NCBI GenBank assembly: GCA_038106185.1
Contig: JAYODE010000004.1
Span: forward strand, 87,146-151,145
Length of the DNA stretch: 64,000 bases
DNA from: UBA4582 sp038106185
GTDB taxonomy: Bacteria; Pseudomonadota; Gammaproteobacteria; Pseudomonadales; Azotimanducaceae
Direction: 5' to 3'
Each line of letters opens with the position of its first letter. Position 1 is the stretch's first letter. Below, in pieces: positions 53,848-63,048 of this stretch. The notes beneath the pieces are model-generated. The model saw only the letters and a program-made list of their open reading frames with translations. It did not search any database and was not told where the DNA came from. The translations under genes were made by a program, and so were the position numbers.

Positions 53848-56673
53848 ATGAAAAAGGCAGCAGAAGAGCTGGATCACATCCTGATCAAGGGCGCCAGGGA
53901 ACACAACCTCAAATCGGTTGAAGTGAAGATTCCAAAGCGAAAGCTGGTGGTTTTCACCGGTGTATCCGGCTCAGGCAAGTCTTCGCTGGCATTCGACACA
54001 CTGTATGCAGAGGGTCAAAGACGATATGTAGAGTCGCTGTCGGCATATGCCAGGCAGTTTCTCGGGCAAATGGAAAAGCCCCGCTACGACATGATTCGCG
54101 GACTGTCTCCCACCATCTCCATTGAACAGAAGACCACCGGCCGCAACCCGCGATCAACGGTCGGTACCATCACTGAAATTTCTGACTATTTGCGAGTCCT
54201 CTATGCTCGTGTAGGCATTCAACACTGCCATCAGTGCGGCCGCCGAGTTCAAAGCCAATCTGCGCAGCACATAGCCCGAGAGCTCTTATCCCTGCCTCAA
54301 GGTACCCGCCTGTATCTGCTGGTACCTTTACTGGTGAATCGCCGAGGCGAACATAGAGAGATGCTGGAAGATGCGATGGTTCAGGGGTTCACACGGTTAC
54401 GGGTCGATGGTGAAATCCTGCGCACCGACAGCATTGATAGCCTCGATAAACGTAAAAAACACACCGTCGAGGCTGTGATCGACCGGCTAGTGATCAGCGA
54501 TGATGTGACGGAGCGACTCACGGAGTCGGTGGAGTCAGCACTGAAGCTTGGTAAAGGAATGTTGATCGCCGCCACGACGGACAACAAGGACAGGATCTTC
54601 TCAGAGCACCTGGCATGCAGCCACTGTCACATCTCATTTCCGGCGCTGAGCCCACAGGCATTTTCGTTTAACAGCCCGCAAGGCATGTGCGAAGCCTGCA
54701 ATGGTCTCGGCACTCAGGTGGCCTTTGATCCTGACTTGATGATACCCAACAAAACGCTAAGCCTGGCAGAGGGAGCTCTAAAACCAATCGGTCATATTCA
54801 TGCCGATAATCAGTCTATGGGGTCGACCTTTCACCGCCAGGTGTTTGATCAACTCAAGATTCCGCTGACCAAGCCTTGGAACAAGCTCTCTCAGGCGCAA
54901 CAGAACAAGATACTACATGGCACCGGTGAAACTCGCTACGCAGTCGACTGGGGCTCCCACGGCATCAGTCAATCGCGCTATGAGGGGCTTTTCAATCGGC
55001 TTATGCGACGGTTCCGCAATACCAAATCCGAGGGTATGAAACGCTGGTATAGCCAGTTTTTAGCCAACACCCCCTGCGAGAGCTGCCATGGCGTCAGACT
55101 TAGACCGGAAAGCGCTGCCGTGCAGGTTGCCGACAAGACCATCGTTGCAATATCCGATCTGACTATCGATGAGACTGCGCGTTTTTTCGCCCAACTCAAA
55201 CTGCCTGGTGCAGCAGGCGAGATTGCCGCGGAGCTACTGAAAGAGATTTGCAATCGACTCGACTTCCTGGTTTCTGTCGGACTTTCCTACCTGAGCTTAG
55301 GGCGCCTGGGCCCGACACTTTCCGGAGGCGAGTCGCAACGAATAAGACTCGCCAGCCAAGTCGGCTCAGAGCTCTCTGGCGTGATCTATATATTGGATGA
55401 GCCCAGCATTGGACTGCACCAGAGAGACAACGAAAAGTTGCTGACGACGCTCTGTCGGATGCGCGACATAGGTAACACTGTTGTTGTTGTCGAGCATGAT
55501 GAAGATACCATTCGTATGGCCGATTACGTTGTCGACTTCGGGCCCGGTGCCGGCATCAACGGTGGCCACATAGTTCACACAGGAACACCAAAGAGTTTAG
55601 AGAAGAATGTCAACTCTCTCACCGGCAACTACTTATCGGGCAGAACCCGGATCGCCATCAGGCAGCAGCGCCGACAAGCTCGAGGTCACATAGTCGTTGA
55701 GGGTGCCTCTGCCAATAATCTAAAGCAGATTACTGTTGCCTTTCCCCTCGGGATCCTCACTGCAGTGACTGGCGTCTCTGGCGCGGGCAAGTCGACACTT
55801 GTCAACGACATTCTCCATCCTGCGCTGGCGCGTCAGTTCCATCAGGCCACCCAGCGGGTTGGTGCCCACGACCGTATTACCGGACTTGAGCAACTTGACA
55901 AGGTAGTGGCCATTGACCAACGACCAATTGGCAGAACCCCGCGGAGTAATCCCGCTACCTATATCAAGGTTTTCGACGAGATTCGCAGTTTCTTTTCCTT
56001 ACTGCCGGGGTCTCGCATGCGCGGCTATGCACCAGGCCGGTTTTCTTTCAATGTCAAAGGTGGTCGCTGCGAGGCTTGTCAGGGTGATGGCGTGCGAAAG
56101 ATTGAGATGCATTTTCTTTCCGATGTTTATGTCAAGTGCGAGGAATGTGACGGTCGACGCTTCAACGACGCGACACTTGAGGTCAAGTACAAGGGCAAGT
56201 CCATCGCCGACCTGTTAGATCTCACGATTGCCGAAGCCAGCGTGCATTTCCAAGCACATCCGAAAATATTTAATAAACTGCAACTGCTGGTCGATGTGGG
56301 TCTAGACTACCTGCAACTCGGCCAACCTTCGTCAACCCTCTCCGGCGGTGAAGCGCAGCGCATAAAGCTTGCCCGAGAGTTGTCAAAAGTTGCGACCGGC
56401 AAAACTTTTTATATTCTGGATGAGCCAACGACAGGCTTGCATTTCGACGATGTTCGAAAGCTACTGGTAGTGCTCGACCGCCTGGTCGACGCTGGTAACT
56501 CGGTCACTGTGATAGAGCACAATCTGGATGTCATTAAAACGGCCGACTGGATCATCGACCTGGGACCCGATGGCGGTCCAAAAGGCGGCTATATCATAGC
56601 CCAGGGTACGCCCGAGCAGGTTGCTAAAATGAAGGCTTCGGAAACTGGACGCTACCTGAAACCTCTACTCTGA
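53848..56673 (+). CDS. uvrA: excinuclease ABC subunit A
   Basis: 941 aa (E. coli 940). Two ABC modules: Walker A GVSGSGKSS (38-46) and GVSGAGKST in the second half, signatures LSGGESQRIRLASQ and LSGGEAQRIKLAREL. Zinc modules CHQCG, CSHCH ... CEACNGLG and CEACQGDG ... CEECDGRR. It finds helix-distorting lesions and loads UvrB. AAAGG precedes the ATG. Confidence 0.98.
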   Translation: MKKAAEELDHILIKGAREHNLKSVEVKIPKRKLVVFTGVSGSGKSSLAFDTLYAEGQRRYVESLSAYARQFLGQMEKPRYDMIRGLSPTISIEQKTTGRNPRSTVGTITEISDYLRVLYARVGIQHCHQCGRRVQSQSAQHIARELLSLPQGTRLYLLVPLLVNRRGEHREMLEDAMVQGFTRLRVDGEILRTDSIDSLDKRKKHTVEAVIDRLVISDDVTERLTESVESALKLGKGMLIAATTDNKDRIFSEHLACSHCHISFPALSPQAFSFNSPQGMCEACNGLGTQVAFDPDLMIPNKTLSLAEGALKPIGHIHADNQSMGSTFHRQVFDQLKIPLTKPWNKLSQAQQNKILHGTGETRYAVDWGSHGISQSRYEGLFNRLMRRFRNTKSEGMKRWYSQFLANTPCESCHGVRLRPESAAVQVADKTIVAISDLTIDETARFFAQLKLPGAAGEIAAELLKEICNRLDFLVSVGLSYLSLGRLGPTLSGGESQRIRLASQVGSELSGVIYILDEPSIGLHQRDNEKLLTTLCRMRDIGNTVVVVEHDEDTIRMADYVVDFGPGAGINGGHIVHTGTPKSLEKNVNSLTGNYLSGRTRIAIRQQRRQARGHIVVEGASANNLKQITVAFPLGILTAVTGVSGAGKSTLVNDILHPALARQFHQATQRVGAHDRITGLEQLDKVVAIDQRPIGRTPRSNPATYIKVFDEIRSFFSLLPGSRMRGYAPGRFSFNVKGGRCEACQGDGVRKIEMHFLSDVYVKCEECDGRRFNDATLEVKYKGKSIADLLDLTIAEASVHFQAHPKIFNKLQLLVDVGLDYLQLGQPSSTLSGGEAQRIKLARELSKVATGKTFYILDEPTTGLHFDDVRKLLVVLDRLVDAGNSVTVIEHNLDVIKTADWIIDLGPDGGPKGGYIIAQGTPEQVAKMKASETGRYLKPLL

Positions 56674-56759
56674 TTCGATCCGACTGACGACGCGCCGATG
56701 TTTGCAGGGGTCAATGTATTTCAGCTACAGTGAGACCTTCACCAAACAGCGGTTTCACC

Positions 56760-57596
56760 ATGAGCCATTCAGATCCTGAGCAGGTAGAGATACGACACGC
56801 CGCTACAGTTATGCTGATCGATGATAGACCCGACCTCCAGGTCTACATGATGGAGCGCCATGCTGACCTTGTCTTTGGTGGCGGCATGTGGGTCTTTCCC
56901 GGCGGTCGAGTGGACTCAACGGACGATCCGTCAAGCTTCGCCGAGTTCTGCCTGCATCGCACTGACAGTGAAGCCAGTGCGTTAATGCAGATGTCCTCTG
57001 GGGCGCTCACCTACTATGTCGCAGCCATTCGAGAAGCCTTTGAGGAAGCCGGCATACTGCTGGCATTAGACCGAAATACAGGCATTCCACTGGATTTGTC
57101 GAAACCGAATGCCATGAGTCGATTCGAAGCACATCGCCGAGATATCAACGACAGCAATCGCAATTTTCTGGAGTTAATCGAAGAAGAAAATCTGATTCTT
57201 GACGTTGGCTCGATGCACTATATCGCCCGTTGGATTACGCCCGTGGGACCACCCCGTCGTTATGATACGCGCTTCTTCATCACTCGAATGCCTGTGGCGC
57301 AAACCCCAATCCATGATGACCATGAACTGGTACATGCGAAATGGCTTGCACCCACAGAAATCCTGCGCCAATTCGAAACCGGTGAAATGACACTGATGAG
57401 TCCCACACTACGAATGCTCAGGTGTCTGGCGCGTTTTACCAGTGCCGACCAGGTAATGGCTGCCGCTGCAGCAAACCTGCCAGACGAGCGCGCCAGGGTC
57501 AATTCCGCCGGGGATATTGTTCTACCCGGAGATACTGACTATGCGCAAGCCAATGAAAATATAGAAGCTGGCTGGGTTCGCCTGCGCCCTCTTTAG
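56760..57596 (+). CDS. Nudix hydrolase with an interrupted Nudix box (NUDT19-like)
   Basis: 278 aa from ATG 56760; a GTG at 56730 is possible but gives an atypical tail. The box begins FPGGRVDSTDD (about 46-56) and resumes at REAFEEAGILL (91-101), with about 35 residues inserted between, as in mammalian NUDT19 (RP2). Such enzymes split CoA or acyl-CoA at the diphosphate. The link to the window's fatty-acid genes is inference. Confidence 0.8.
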   Translation: MSHSDPEQVEIRHAATVMLIDDRPDLQVYMMERHADLVFGGGMWVFPGGRVDSTDDPSSFAEFCLHRTDSEASALMQMSSGALTYYVAAIREAFEEAGILLALDRNTGIPLDLSKPNAMSRFEAHRRDINDSNRNFLELIEEENLILDVGSMHYIARWITPVGPPRRYDTRFFITRMPVAQTPIHDDHELVHAKWLAPTEILRQFETGEMTLMSPTLRMLRCLARFTSADQVMAAAAANLPDERARVNSAGDIVLPGDTDYAQANENIEAGWVRLRPL

Positions 57597-57647
57597 CATC
57601 AAATTTGGCTTTTGAGTATCACCACCGATCGTTCAAAACCTACCGAC

Positions 57648-57675
57648 TAGTCAATGTGTCCAAAACACGTATAAT
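57648..57675 (+). promoter_or_regulatory. possible sigma-70 promoter of the Bax-like gene
   Basis: TATAAT at 57670-57675 with TAGTCA 16 bases upstream (57648-57653, four of six to TTGACA), 30 bases before the start codon. Confidence 0.45.
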
Positions 57676-57705
57676 AAAACCAACGTAGAGAAGACTCGAG
57701 CCATC

Positions 57706-58560
57706 ATGAAATGGATTAAGCTAGCGACTCTCCCGATAGTACTAATGGCGACCCTGGGTATTTATGTGCTAACCACCCAGGAACAGGCAATAATGGCGCA
57801 TGGCGCCAGTGCAGAAGCATCCAGCAGCTTCAATAGTACCCGGCAGGATGGCGGTACCTTGACAAGCCTGAAAGCCAACTCAAAGAATCGTCCTGACTTC
57901 GCCAACATCAGCGATGTCAATCAAAAGAAGCAAACCTTTTTCGAATATATGTTACCCATGATCCGCCAGGCAAATGCGGCGATAATGGCTCAACGTGAAA
58001 CAGTGCTTAGTCTTCAAAAAAAGTTCTCAGACAATGAAACGCTGAACGGCTCCGACCAAAAGGCACTGGAAGAATTACTCGACTTTTACCATGTTGAGTA
58101 TGGCAACGAGATTACTCAGGCTCACTTTACTGAACTTCTCAATCGCTGCGACATAGTGCCAGCCGGACTTGTTCTCGCCCAATCAGCCAATGAATCTGCC
58201 TGGGGCACCTCTCGATTTGCTGTGAAAGCCAATAACTTCTTCGGACTTTGGTGCTTTCAACGAGGATGCGGTTTGAAACCCAGCGAGAGAGATGATGACA
58301 CCTCACATGAAGTGGCGAAATTTGAGAGTGTAAATCATGGTGTTCGCTACTATGTAAAAACTATTAACACTCACTATGCTTATGAAAACCTGCGGAAAAT
58401 TCGATCTGACCTGCGCCAGGAAAACATCAACATTACAGGTACAGTGCTGGCCGAGGGTTTGTTACCTTATTCGGAGCGCGGCCAGGCTTATGTTAAGGAG
58501 ATTCAAAGCATGATTCGTTTTAATAAACTTAGCCGCTACAGTCTTGATACTCGCGCCTGA
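57706..58560 (+). CDS. Bax-like peptidoglycan glucosaminidase
   Basis: 284 aa. An N-terminal signal/anchor (IKLATLPIVLMATLGIYVL) is followed by a GH73-type glucosaminidase domain with LAQSANESAWGTSRFA (catalytic Glu163) and NNFFGLWCFQRGCG, then YYVKTINTHYAYENLR. The family includes E. coli Bax and would cut glycan strands. The middle (residues 30-70) is low-complexity. Two 12-bp copies of TTTGATTAGTTR follow the stop (58570-58593). Confidence 0.85.
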   Translation: MKWIKLATLPIVLMATLGIYVLTTQEQAIMAHGASAEASSSFNSTRQDGGTLTSLKANSKNRPDFANISDVNQKKQTFFEYMLPMIRQANAAIMAQRETVLSLQKKFSDNETLNGSDQKALEELLDFYHVEYGNEITQAHFTELLNRCDIVPAGLVLAQSANESAWGTSRFAVKANNFFGLWCFQRGCGLKPSERDDDTSHEVAKFESVNHGVRYYVKTINTHYAYENLRKIRSDLRQENINITGTVLAEGLLPYSERGQAYVKEIQSMIRFNKLSRYSLDTRA

Positions 58561-58659
58561 CACCGCCCCTTTGATTAGTTGTTTGATTAGTTAGTTGCTT
58601 AACTTAACTGCGCTTAATTTTTAACCAGACTACCATCAACTGAATGACAGGAGCAGCAT

Positions 58660-59244
58660 TTGTTTTATCAGGTCAGTCTGATCAAAGACCGGCGCCGACC
58701 AAGCAGCCACCACGCTGTAGCGGACATTCGCTCGAGCAAAACCCTGCTGCAACAACAGAAAATCACTATCTACGGAATCTTCACAGGTCTGTTTGGTCTC
58801 GCTACAAACGAGATCTATGTGGTGACCAGCGCCGCTCACGAACACAACTTAGGCGGGTTTTTCACCGATACGGCTCTTAATATTGAAACCTCTCATCTGT
58901 TTCTACCCACCGTCAGACCCACTACTCATGCGCCTTTGAAATCCCCTGGGATTTATGTGTTTCGATGGTTTACGGTTAAGAACGAGCACACAACTGAAAT
59001 AGTCAACCTGTCACAATCTGCCTGGAAAAGCTTCGAGTCTGGATTCGATACCGAGATCCAGGCTTTATTCGCCGAGCCAAAGTCTGACGCTGCTCTTGGT
59101 CAAATGCTGTTGATCACCCGCTATGCCGACCTGTCAGTCTGGGAGGCATCTCGTCATCCCGCCGCTGACGCTCGAGAAAATTTTCAGCGACGCCAAGCCC
59201 TCACCATTGAGGCCAGGGCTATCGCCACCCAATTGGTCGAGTAA
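58660..59244 (+). CDS. hypothetical protein, possibly NIPSNAP-like (dimeric alpha-beta barrel)
   Basis: 194 aa, starting at a TTG (58660) with AGGAG six bases upstream; no ATG in frame is near. The second half, PGIYVFRWFTVKNEHTTEIV then NLSQSAWKSFESGFDTEIQ, resembles the alpha-beta barrel units of NIPSNAP proteins (a beta strand, then W-K-S-F-E helix). I do not recognise a catalytic site. Function unknown. It converges on a Nudix gene with nine bases between. Confidence 0.6.
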   Translation: MFYQVSLIKDRRRPSSHHAVADIRSSKTLLQQQKITIYGIFTGLFGLATNEIYVVTSAAHEHNLGGFFTDTALNIETSHLFLPTVRPTTHAPLKSPGIYVFRWFTVKNEHTTEIVNLSQSAWKSFESGFDTEIQALFAEPKSDAALGQMLLITRYADLSVWEASRHPAADARENFQRRQALTIEARAIATQLVE

Positions 59245-59253
59245 TTTGCGGCA

Positions 59254-59814
59254 CTAAAACCGATCACCCCGCAAGTAGTACAAGGCTCGCCATAAAGTCG
59301 CTACCACCAGCGCATGGTCTATCGCACCGCTTACCAACATTTCTGGAATTTGCACCAAGGGTACCAACTGAACCTGAGTATGCTCTGTCGACTGATTGGC
59401 GATTTCAGCCCCGGAATACACCACTGGCGCGAACCAAGTATGCAAACTGTTTGAGAAGATAGCGGGGTTGGGATTGAGACTTCCCAGAGGAATTAACTGA
59501 TTGGTCACGTAACCCGTTTCCTCCAGACATTCTCGGGCCGCCGCCACCGCCGGCGCCTCACCAGGATCAACCATCCCACCGGGTATCTCTAGGGTGATTC
59601 GCTCTGCTCCATGTCGAAACTGGCGCACCAGGACAACTTCGTCATCTTCGGTAACAGGCACGACATTGACCCAATCAGCAGTTTCCAAAAAATAAAACAG
59701 ATGTTCATTTTGGGTTAGTGGAGAGACCGAAGTCGATTCATTCACCGTAAAAATACGACAGTCCGCGATGACTCTGTGGCGTTGCCGCCGCCAAGCTTCA
59801 ATTTCCAGGCTCAT
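59254..59814 (-). CDS. Nudix hydrolase, ADP-ribose pyrophosphatase-like
   Basis: 186 aa with a complete Nudix box GGMVDPGEAPAVAAARECLEETGY split here as G80 ... E86 ... R94-E95 ... E98-E99 ... G101. The N-terminal strands (YFLETADWVNVVPV) and RQFRHGAERITLEIPGG fit the NudF group that cleaves ADP-ribose to AMP and ribose-5-phosphate. Distinct from the interrupted-box enzyme at 56.8 kb. Confidence 0.88.
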   Translation of the reverse strand: MSLEIEAWRRQRHRVIADCRIFTVNESTSVSPLTQNEHLFYFLETADWVNVVPVTEDDEVVLVRQFRHGAERITLEIPGGMVDPGEAPAVAAARECLEETGYVTNQLIPLGSLNPNPAIFSNSLHTWFAPVVYSGAEIANQSTEHTQVQLVPLVQIPEMLVSGAIDHALVVATLWRALYYLRGDRF

Positions 59815-59858
59815 TCACGGTGACTCCAGCAGCTCACTTTAATAACAGATCCAACATA

Positions 59859-60641
59859 CTATTGACCCGTAAAATTCGCCGGCCGCCGCTCCAGGAACGA
59901 CGCGACACCCTCTTTATGGTCTGCCGACTTAAAGCATTCGGCTAGGGCCTTGGTGTGGTTTTCCATGTGACTGCCAACGTCTATCCCCAGACCTTCATAG
60001 ACCAACGACTTCATACGCTGGTGGGAAAACGGCGAACCCTGCAGAATGGCTTCGGCCATTTGGCGCGCTTTGGCCATGAGATCTTCAGGCTCACAGACTG
60101 CACTAACATACTTCATTTCAAGGGCCTGATTGGCCGATATAAACTCGCCAGAATAGAGCAACCAAAAGGCCTGAGAAGTTCCGATTATTCGAGGCAACAG
60201 CCAGCTGCCAGCGCCCGTGTCAGGAACCAAGCCGCGGTGAGCAAAGTTCCAGGCGAGTCGAGCGCGGGTCGAAGCGATGCGAATATCACATTGACTGGTA
60301 AACTCGGCGCCCATGCCCACCGCGGCACCATCAATAGCCGCGATAACTGGTTTGGGGCAGGACACTATCGGCCACCATCGGGATTTTTCCGTCGCAGACC
60401 CTCGTAGACCGCGAGTTTCGCCTGGCACCGTATCAAGGTCAGCCAAATCTGTGCCTGCACAAAATGCGCCCCCTGAACCCGCCAAAATCACCACCCTGGC
60501 AGCTTCGTCAGCACCGGCTCGAGCCATGGTTTCAATAAAATCACCAAGCATGGCGTAGCTCATCGCATTACGTTTTTCTGGTCGATTGATGGTCACAGTA
60601 GCGATACTGTTTTCCACTTCATAGAGAATCCAGTCTTTCAT
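59859..60641 (-). CDS. enoyl-CoA hydratase/isomerase family protein
   Basis: 260 aa crotonase fold. Oxyanion motifs GAFCAGTDLADL and AIDGAAVGMGAEF; the acid position region reads GLVPDTGAGSWLLPR. Strong AAGGAG precedes the ATG at 60641. It probably handles an unsaturated or branched acyl-CoA. Same strand as the SDR upstream, 58 bases apart, likely one operon. Confidence 0.85.
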   Translation of the reverse strand: MKDWILYEVENSIATVTINRPEKRNAMSYAMLGDFIETMARAGADEAARVVILAGSGGAFCAGTDLADLDTVPGETRGLRGSATEKSRWWPIVSCPKPVIAAIDGAAVGMGAEFTSQCDIRIASTRARLAWNFAHRGLVPDTGAGSWLLPRIIGTSQAFWLLYSGEFISANQALEMKYVSAVCEPEDLMAKARQMAEAILQGSPFSHQRMKSLVYEGLGIDVGSHMENHTKALAECFKSADHKEGVASFLERRPANFTGQ

Positions 60642-60699
60642 GCTTTGCTCCTTTGCATCAATTTTTTAGTGCTACTGCCGGCCGAAACTCATTGCGAGT

Positions 60700-61401
60700 C
60701 TAACTTAAACCATCGACAGGAATGCCGGCACCGTGCACTGCAGCCGCGTCTGGTGAAGCCAGAAAACCAATGACGCTGGCTATCTGTGCCGGGGTAACCC
60801 AGCGAGAATAATCTGCATTTGGCATATCCTGGCGATTTCGTGGCGTATCAATCAAGCTTGGCAGCACACAATTAACATTAATATTCTTGGCTCGCAGCTC
60901 TTGCGCCATACTCTCGGTGAGTCGCATCACAGCAGCTTTAGAGGCAGTGTACGCGCCCATCAGCGCTGCGCCGCCCAGTGCTGCTCGAGCGGCTACGTTA
61001 ATCACCTTGCCGCCGCCAGATGCCAACATGAAGGGAACGACAGCCGCGCTCATATTAAGAATAGAACGAGCGTTCAGATCAAACAGAAAGTCCCAGGTCG
61101 CATCTGAGGTCTCGTGTACCGGATCCCCCATCAGGAAACCACCAGCAACATTGCAGAGAATATCAATCCGTTCAAAGCGTTCTTGGATCTTCGCTACAGC
61201 CTCGGTACAACTGTCTCGTTGAGTCAGGTTACAACTCACCAGGTGAAGGCCATCAGCCACCGTTGGAAAGGCACTTTTCAGGACAGCATCGTTGACATCC
61301 AGGACACCCACTTGCGCGCCACGATCGTTGAACCAATGCACCACCTCGCGACCCAATGCACCAGCACCACCGGTAACAATCACCGTCTTTTTAGCGAACA
61401 T
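60700..61401 (-). CDS. SDR protein lacking the catalytic serine
   Basis: 233 aa Rossmann fold with TGGAGALGREV (about 10-20), the NVAG box (CNVAGGF) and YTASK with the Tyr/Lys pair. The residue 13 before this Tyr, normally Ser, is Ala (NVAARAALGG). Dihydropteridine reductase-like SDRs also lack it, so it may be a reductase of that kind rather than an inactive protein. It precedes the crotonase gene. Confidence 0.75.
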   Translation of the reverse strand: MFAKKTVIVTGGAGALGREVVHWFNDRGAQVGVLDVNDAVLKSAFPTVADGLHLVSCNLTQRDSCTEAVAKIQERFERIDILCNVAGGFLMGDPVHETSDATWDFLFDLNARSILNMSAAVVPFMLASGGGKVINVAARAALGGAALMGAYTASKAAVMRLTESMAQELRAKNINVNCVLPSLIDTPRNRQDMPNADYSRWVTPAQIASVIGFLASPDAAAVHGAGIPVDGLS

Positions 61402-61416
61402 CAGCTGCCCCTGTCA

Positions 61417-61447
61417 TCTATCGTCTACCGTCTACCGTCTACCGTCT
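61417..61447. repeat. 7-bp tandem repeat upstream of the SDR gene
   Basis: Four copies of TCTACCG (the first TCTATCG) at 61417-61444, then a partial TCT. The array begins 15 bases before the SDR start, within its likely promoter/leader region. Confidence 0.93.
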
Positions 61448-61574
61448 GCTTATATCCTGTTCTTGTAAGCGCAGTGACCTAAGACCCTTGATGGTTAACC
61501 TGTAAAACCCATACCTCTAACTTATCAGACGCAAACTTATGAACCCCTAACTTACAAGGAGGCGTCTGACCCGA

Positions 61575-62843
61575 TTAGCCTGTCCCAAACAGCCACTTAA
61601 AGAAGTAGAAAAACAAAATCGCCAACCCAGCACCCGCTGGTAGCGTCACCAACCATGACACGAAAATGGTACCCACTACACGCAGATTCAGCGCGGAAAT
61701 TCCCCGAGCCAATCCTACCCCCAGTACCGCTCCCACCAATGTGTGAGTCGTCGATATCGGCAAGCTGGCACCAGAGGCAACGACCACGGTTGTTGCGGCG
61801 GCAAGCTCTGCAGCAAAGCCGCTGCTGGGGGTCAACTCGGTAATGTGGGTGCCAATCGTCCGAATCACGCGATAACCATAGAGCGCAAGCCCAGCAACAA
61901 TACCGCCTGCTCCGAGCAGAAGAATCCAGTTAGGTGTTGCCGATTTGGTGCCGACGATACCGCCACTCTCGATAATACCGTTGATCGCCGCCAGCGGCCC
62001 AATCGCGTTGGCTACGTCATTCGAACCATGGGCAAACGCCATAGAACAGGCTGTGAAAACCATCATAACGGCAAATATTCGCTCGACATTGACCAAGTCG
62101 AGTTGATCGGATTTAGTGACTCGCTTTATTCGACTAAGGCCTACAACGCCCATCAGCGCGATAACCAGAGCGACACCCGCAGAATAAACCAGCGATTCTT
62201 CGAAGGTAATATTTAAACCAATATGCTTAAGACCCTTGGTCAAGGTCACCATCGAAATCATATAGCCGACAAAAAAGAGATAGATCGGCAAGTAACGCTT
62301 AGCCGCGACAAAAGCATCCGTAGCACCAAAGATAAATCGGCGAATACTCAGGGAAATGACAAAAGCAAAAGTGCCCGCTATGACCGGCGAGACAACCCAG
62401 CTCGAAACTATCTCTCCTACCTTACCCCACTGGACTGCATCAGTTGAAATTCCCACCGAGGCAAAGCCTACGATCGCGCCAACAATACTGTGAGTGGTAG
62501 ATACGGGCCAACCATAGGCAGACGCGATAAGCAGCCAGAGACCTGCTGCCAGCAACGACGCCATCATTCCATAGACCAGCAGTTCCGGAGTCGACGCCAA
62601 CAGCGTCGGGTCAATAATCCCTTTACGGATCGTCGAGGTGACCTCTCCACCCGCCAGGTAGGCACCGGCAAACTCGAAAATCATAGCAATAATAATCGCT
62701 TGCTTGATCGTGATCGCCTTGGACCCTACGGACGTGCCCATCGCGTTGGCAACATCATTGGCTCCGACACCCCAAGCCATGAAAAAGCCAAATAGTATCG
62801 CTAACAGCAGCAGCGTACTGCCGTAATCTTCTATCACACCCAT
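61575..62843 (-). CDS. pitA: low-affinity inorganic phosphate transporter, Pit family
   Basis: 422 aa, eleven or so membrane segments. The duplicated signature is present: GVGANDVANAMGTSVGS (26-42) and FAHGSNDVANAIGPLAAI. It exchanges neutral metal-phosphate complexes with protons. About 200 bases upstream is a DUF47 gene, its usual partner. The ATG is at 62843. Confidence 0.92.
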   Translation of the reverse strand: MGVIEDYGSTLLLLAILFGFFMAWGVGANDVANAMGTSVGSKAITIKQAIIIAMIFEFAGAYLAGGEVTSTIRKGIIDPTLLASTPELLVYGMMASLLAAGLWLLIASAYGWPVSTTHSIVGAIVGFASVGISTDAVQWGKVGEIVSSWVVSPVIAGTFAFVISLSIRRFIFGATDAFVAAKRYLPIYLFFVGYMISMVTLTKGLKHIGLNITFEESLVYSAGVALVIALMGVVGLSRIKRVTKSDQLDLVNVERIFAVMMVFTACSMAFAHGSNDVANAIGPLAAINGIIESGGIVGTKSATPNWILLLGAGGIVAGLALYGYRVIRTIGTHITELTPSSGFAAELAAATTVVVASGASLPISTTHTLVGAVLGVGLARGISALNLRVVGTIFVSWLVTLPAGAGLAILFFYFFKWLFGTG

Positions 62844-62901
62844 GGATTCACACCTGATTGTTCTTGTTTCTGCAAAAGTTCTTGGGAATACTTTTTTGCA
62901 A

Positions 62902-62985
62902 GCGCTGGTGAAAGCGCTTGTAAAAGCTCTTATAAAAGCTCTTGTAAAAGCTCTTGTAAAAACGCTCGTAAAAGCGCTTGTAAAA
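62902..62985. repeat. 12-bp tandem repeat between the DUF47 and Pit genes
   Basis: Seven copies of GCKCTTGTAAAA (62902-62985), with GCGCTTG and GCTCTTG variants and an end copy ACGCTCG. It fills most of the 205-base spacer between the two genes. Confidence 0.95.
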
Positions 62986-63048
62986 TTGTCTGCAAAGTTA
63001 GCGACAAGACTTTCAACTAAATCTTATCCCTGCCTAAAGCAGCAACCA

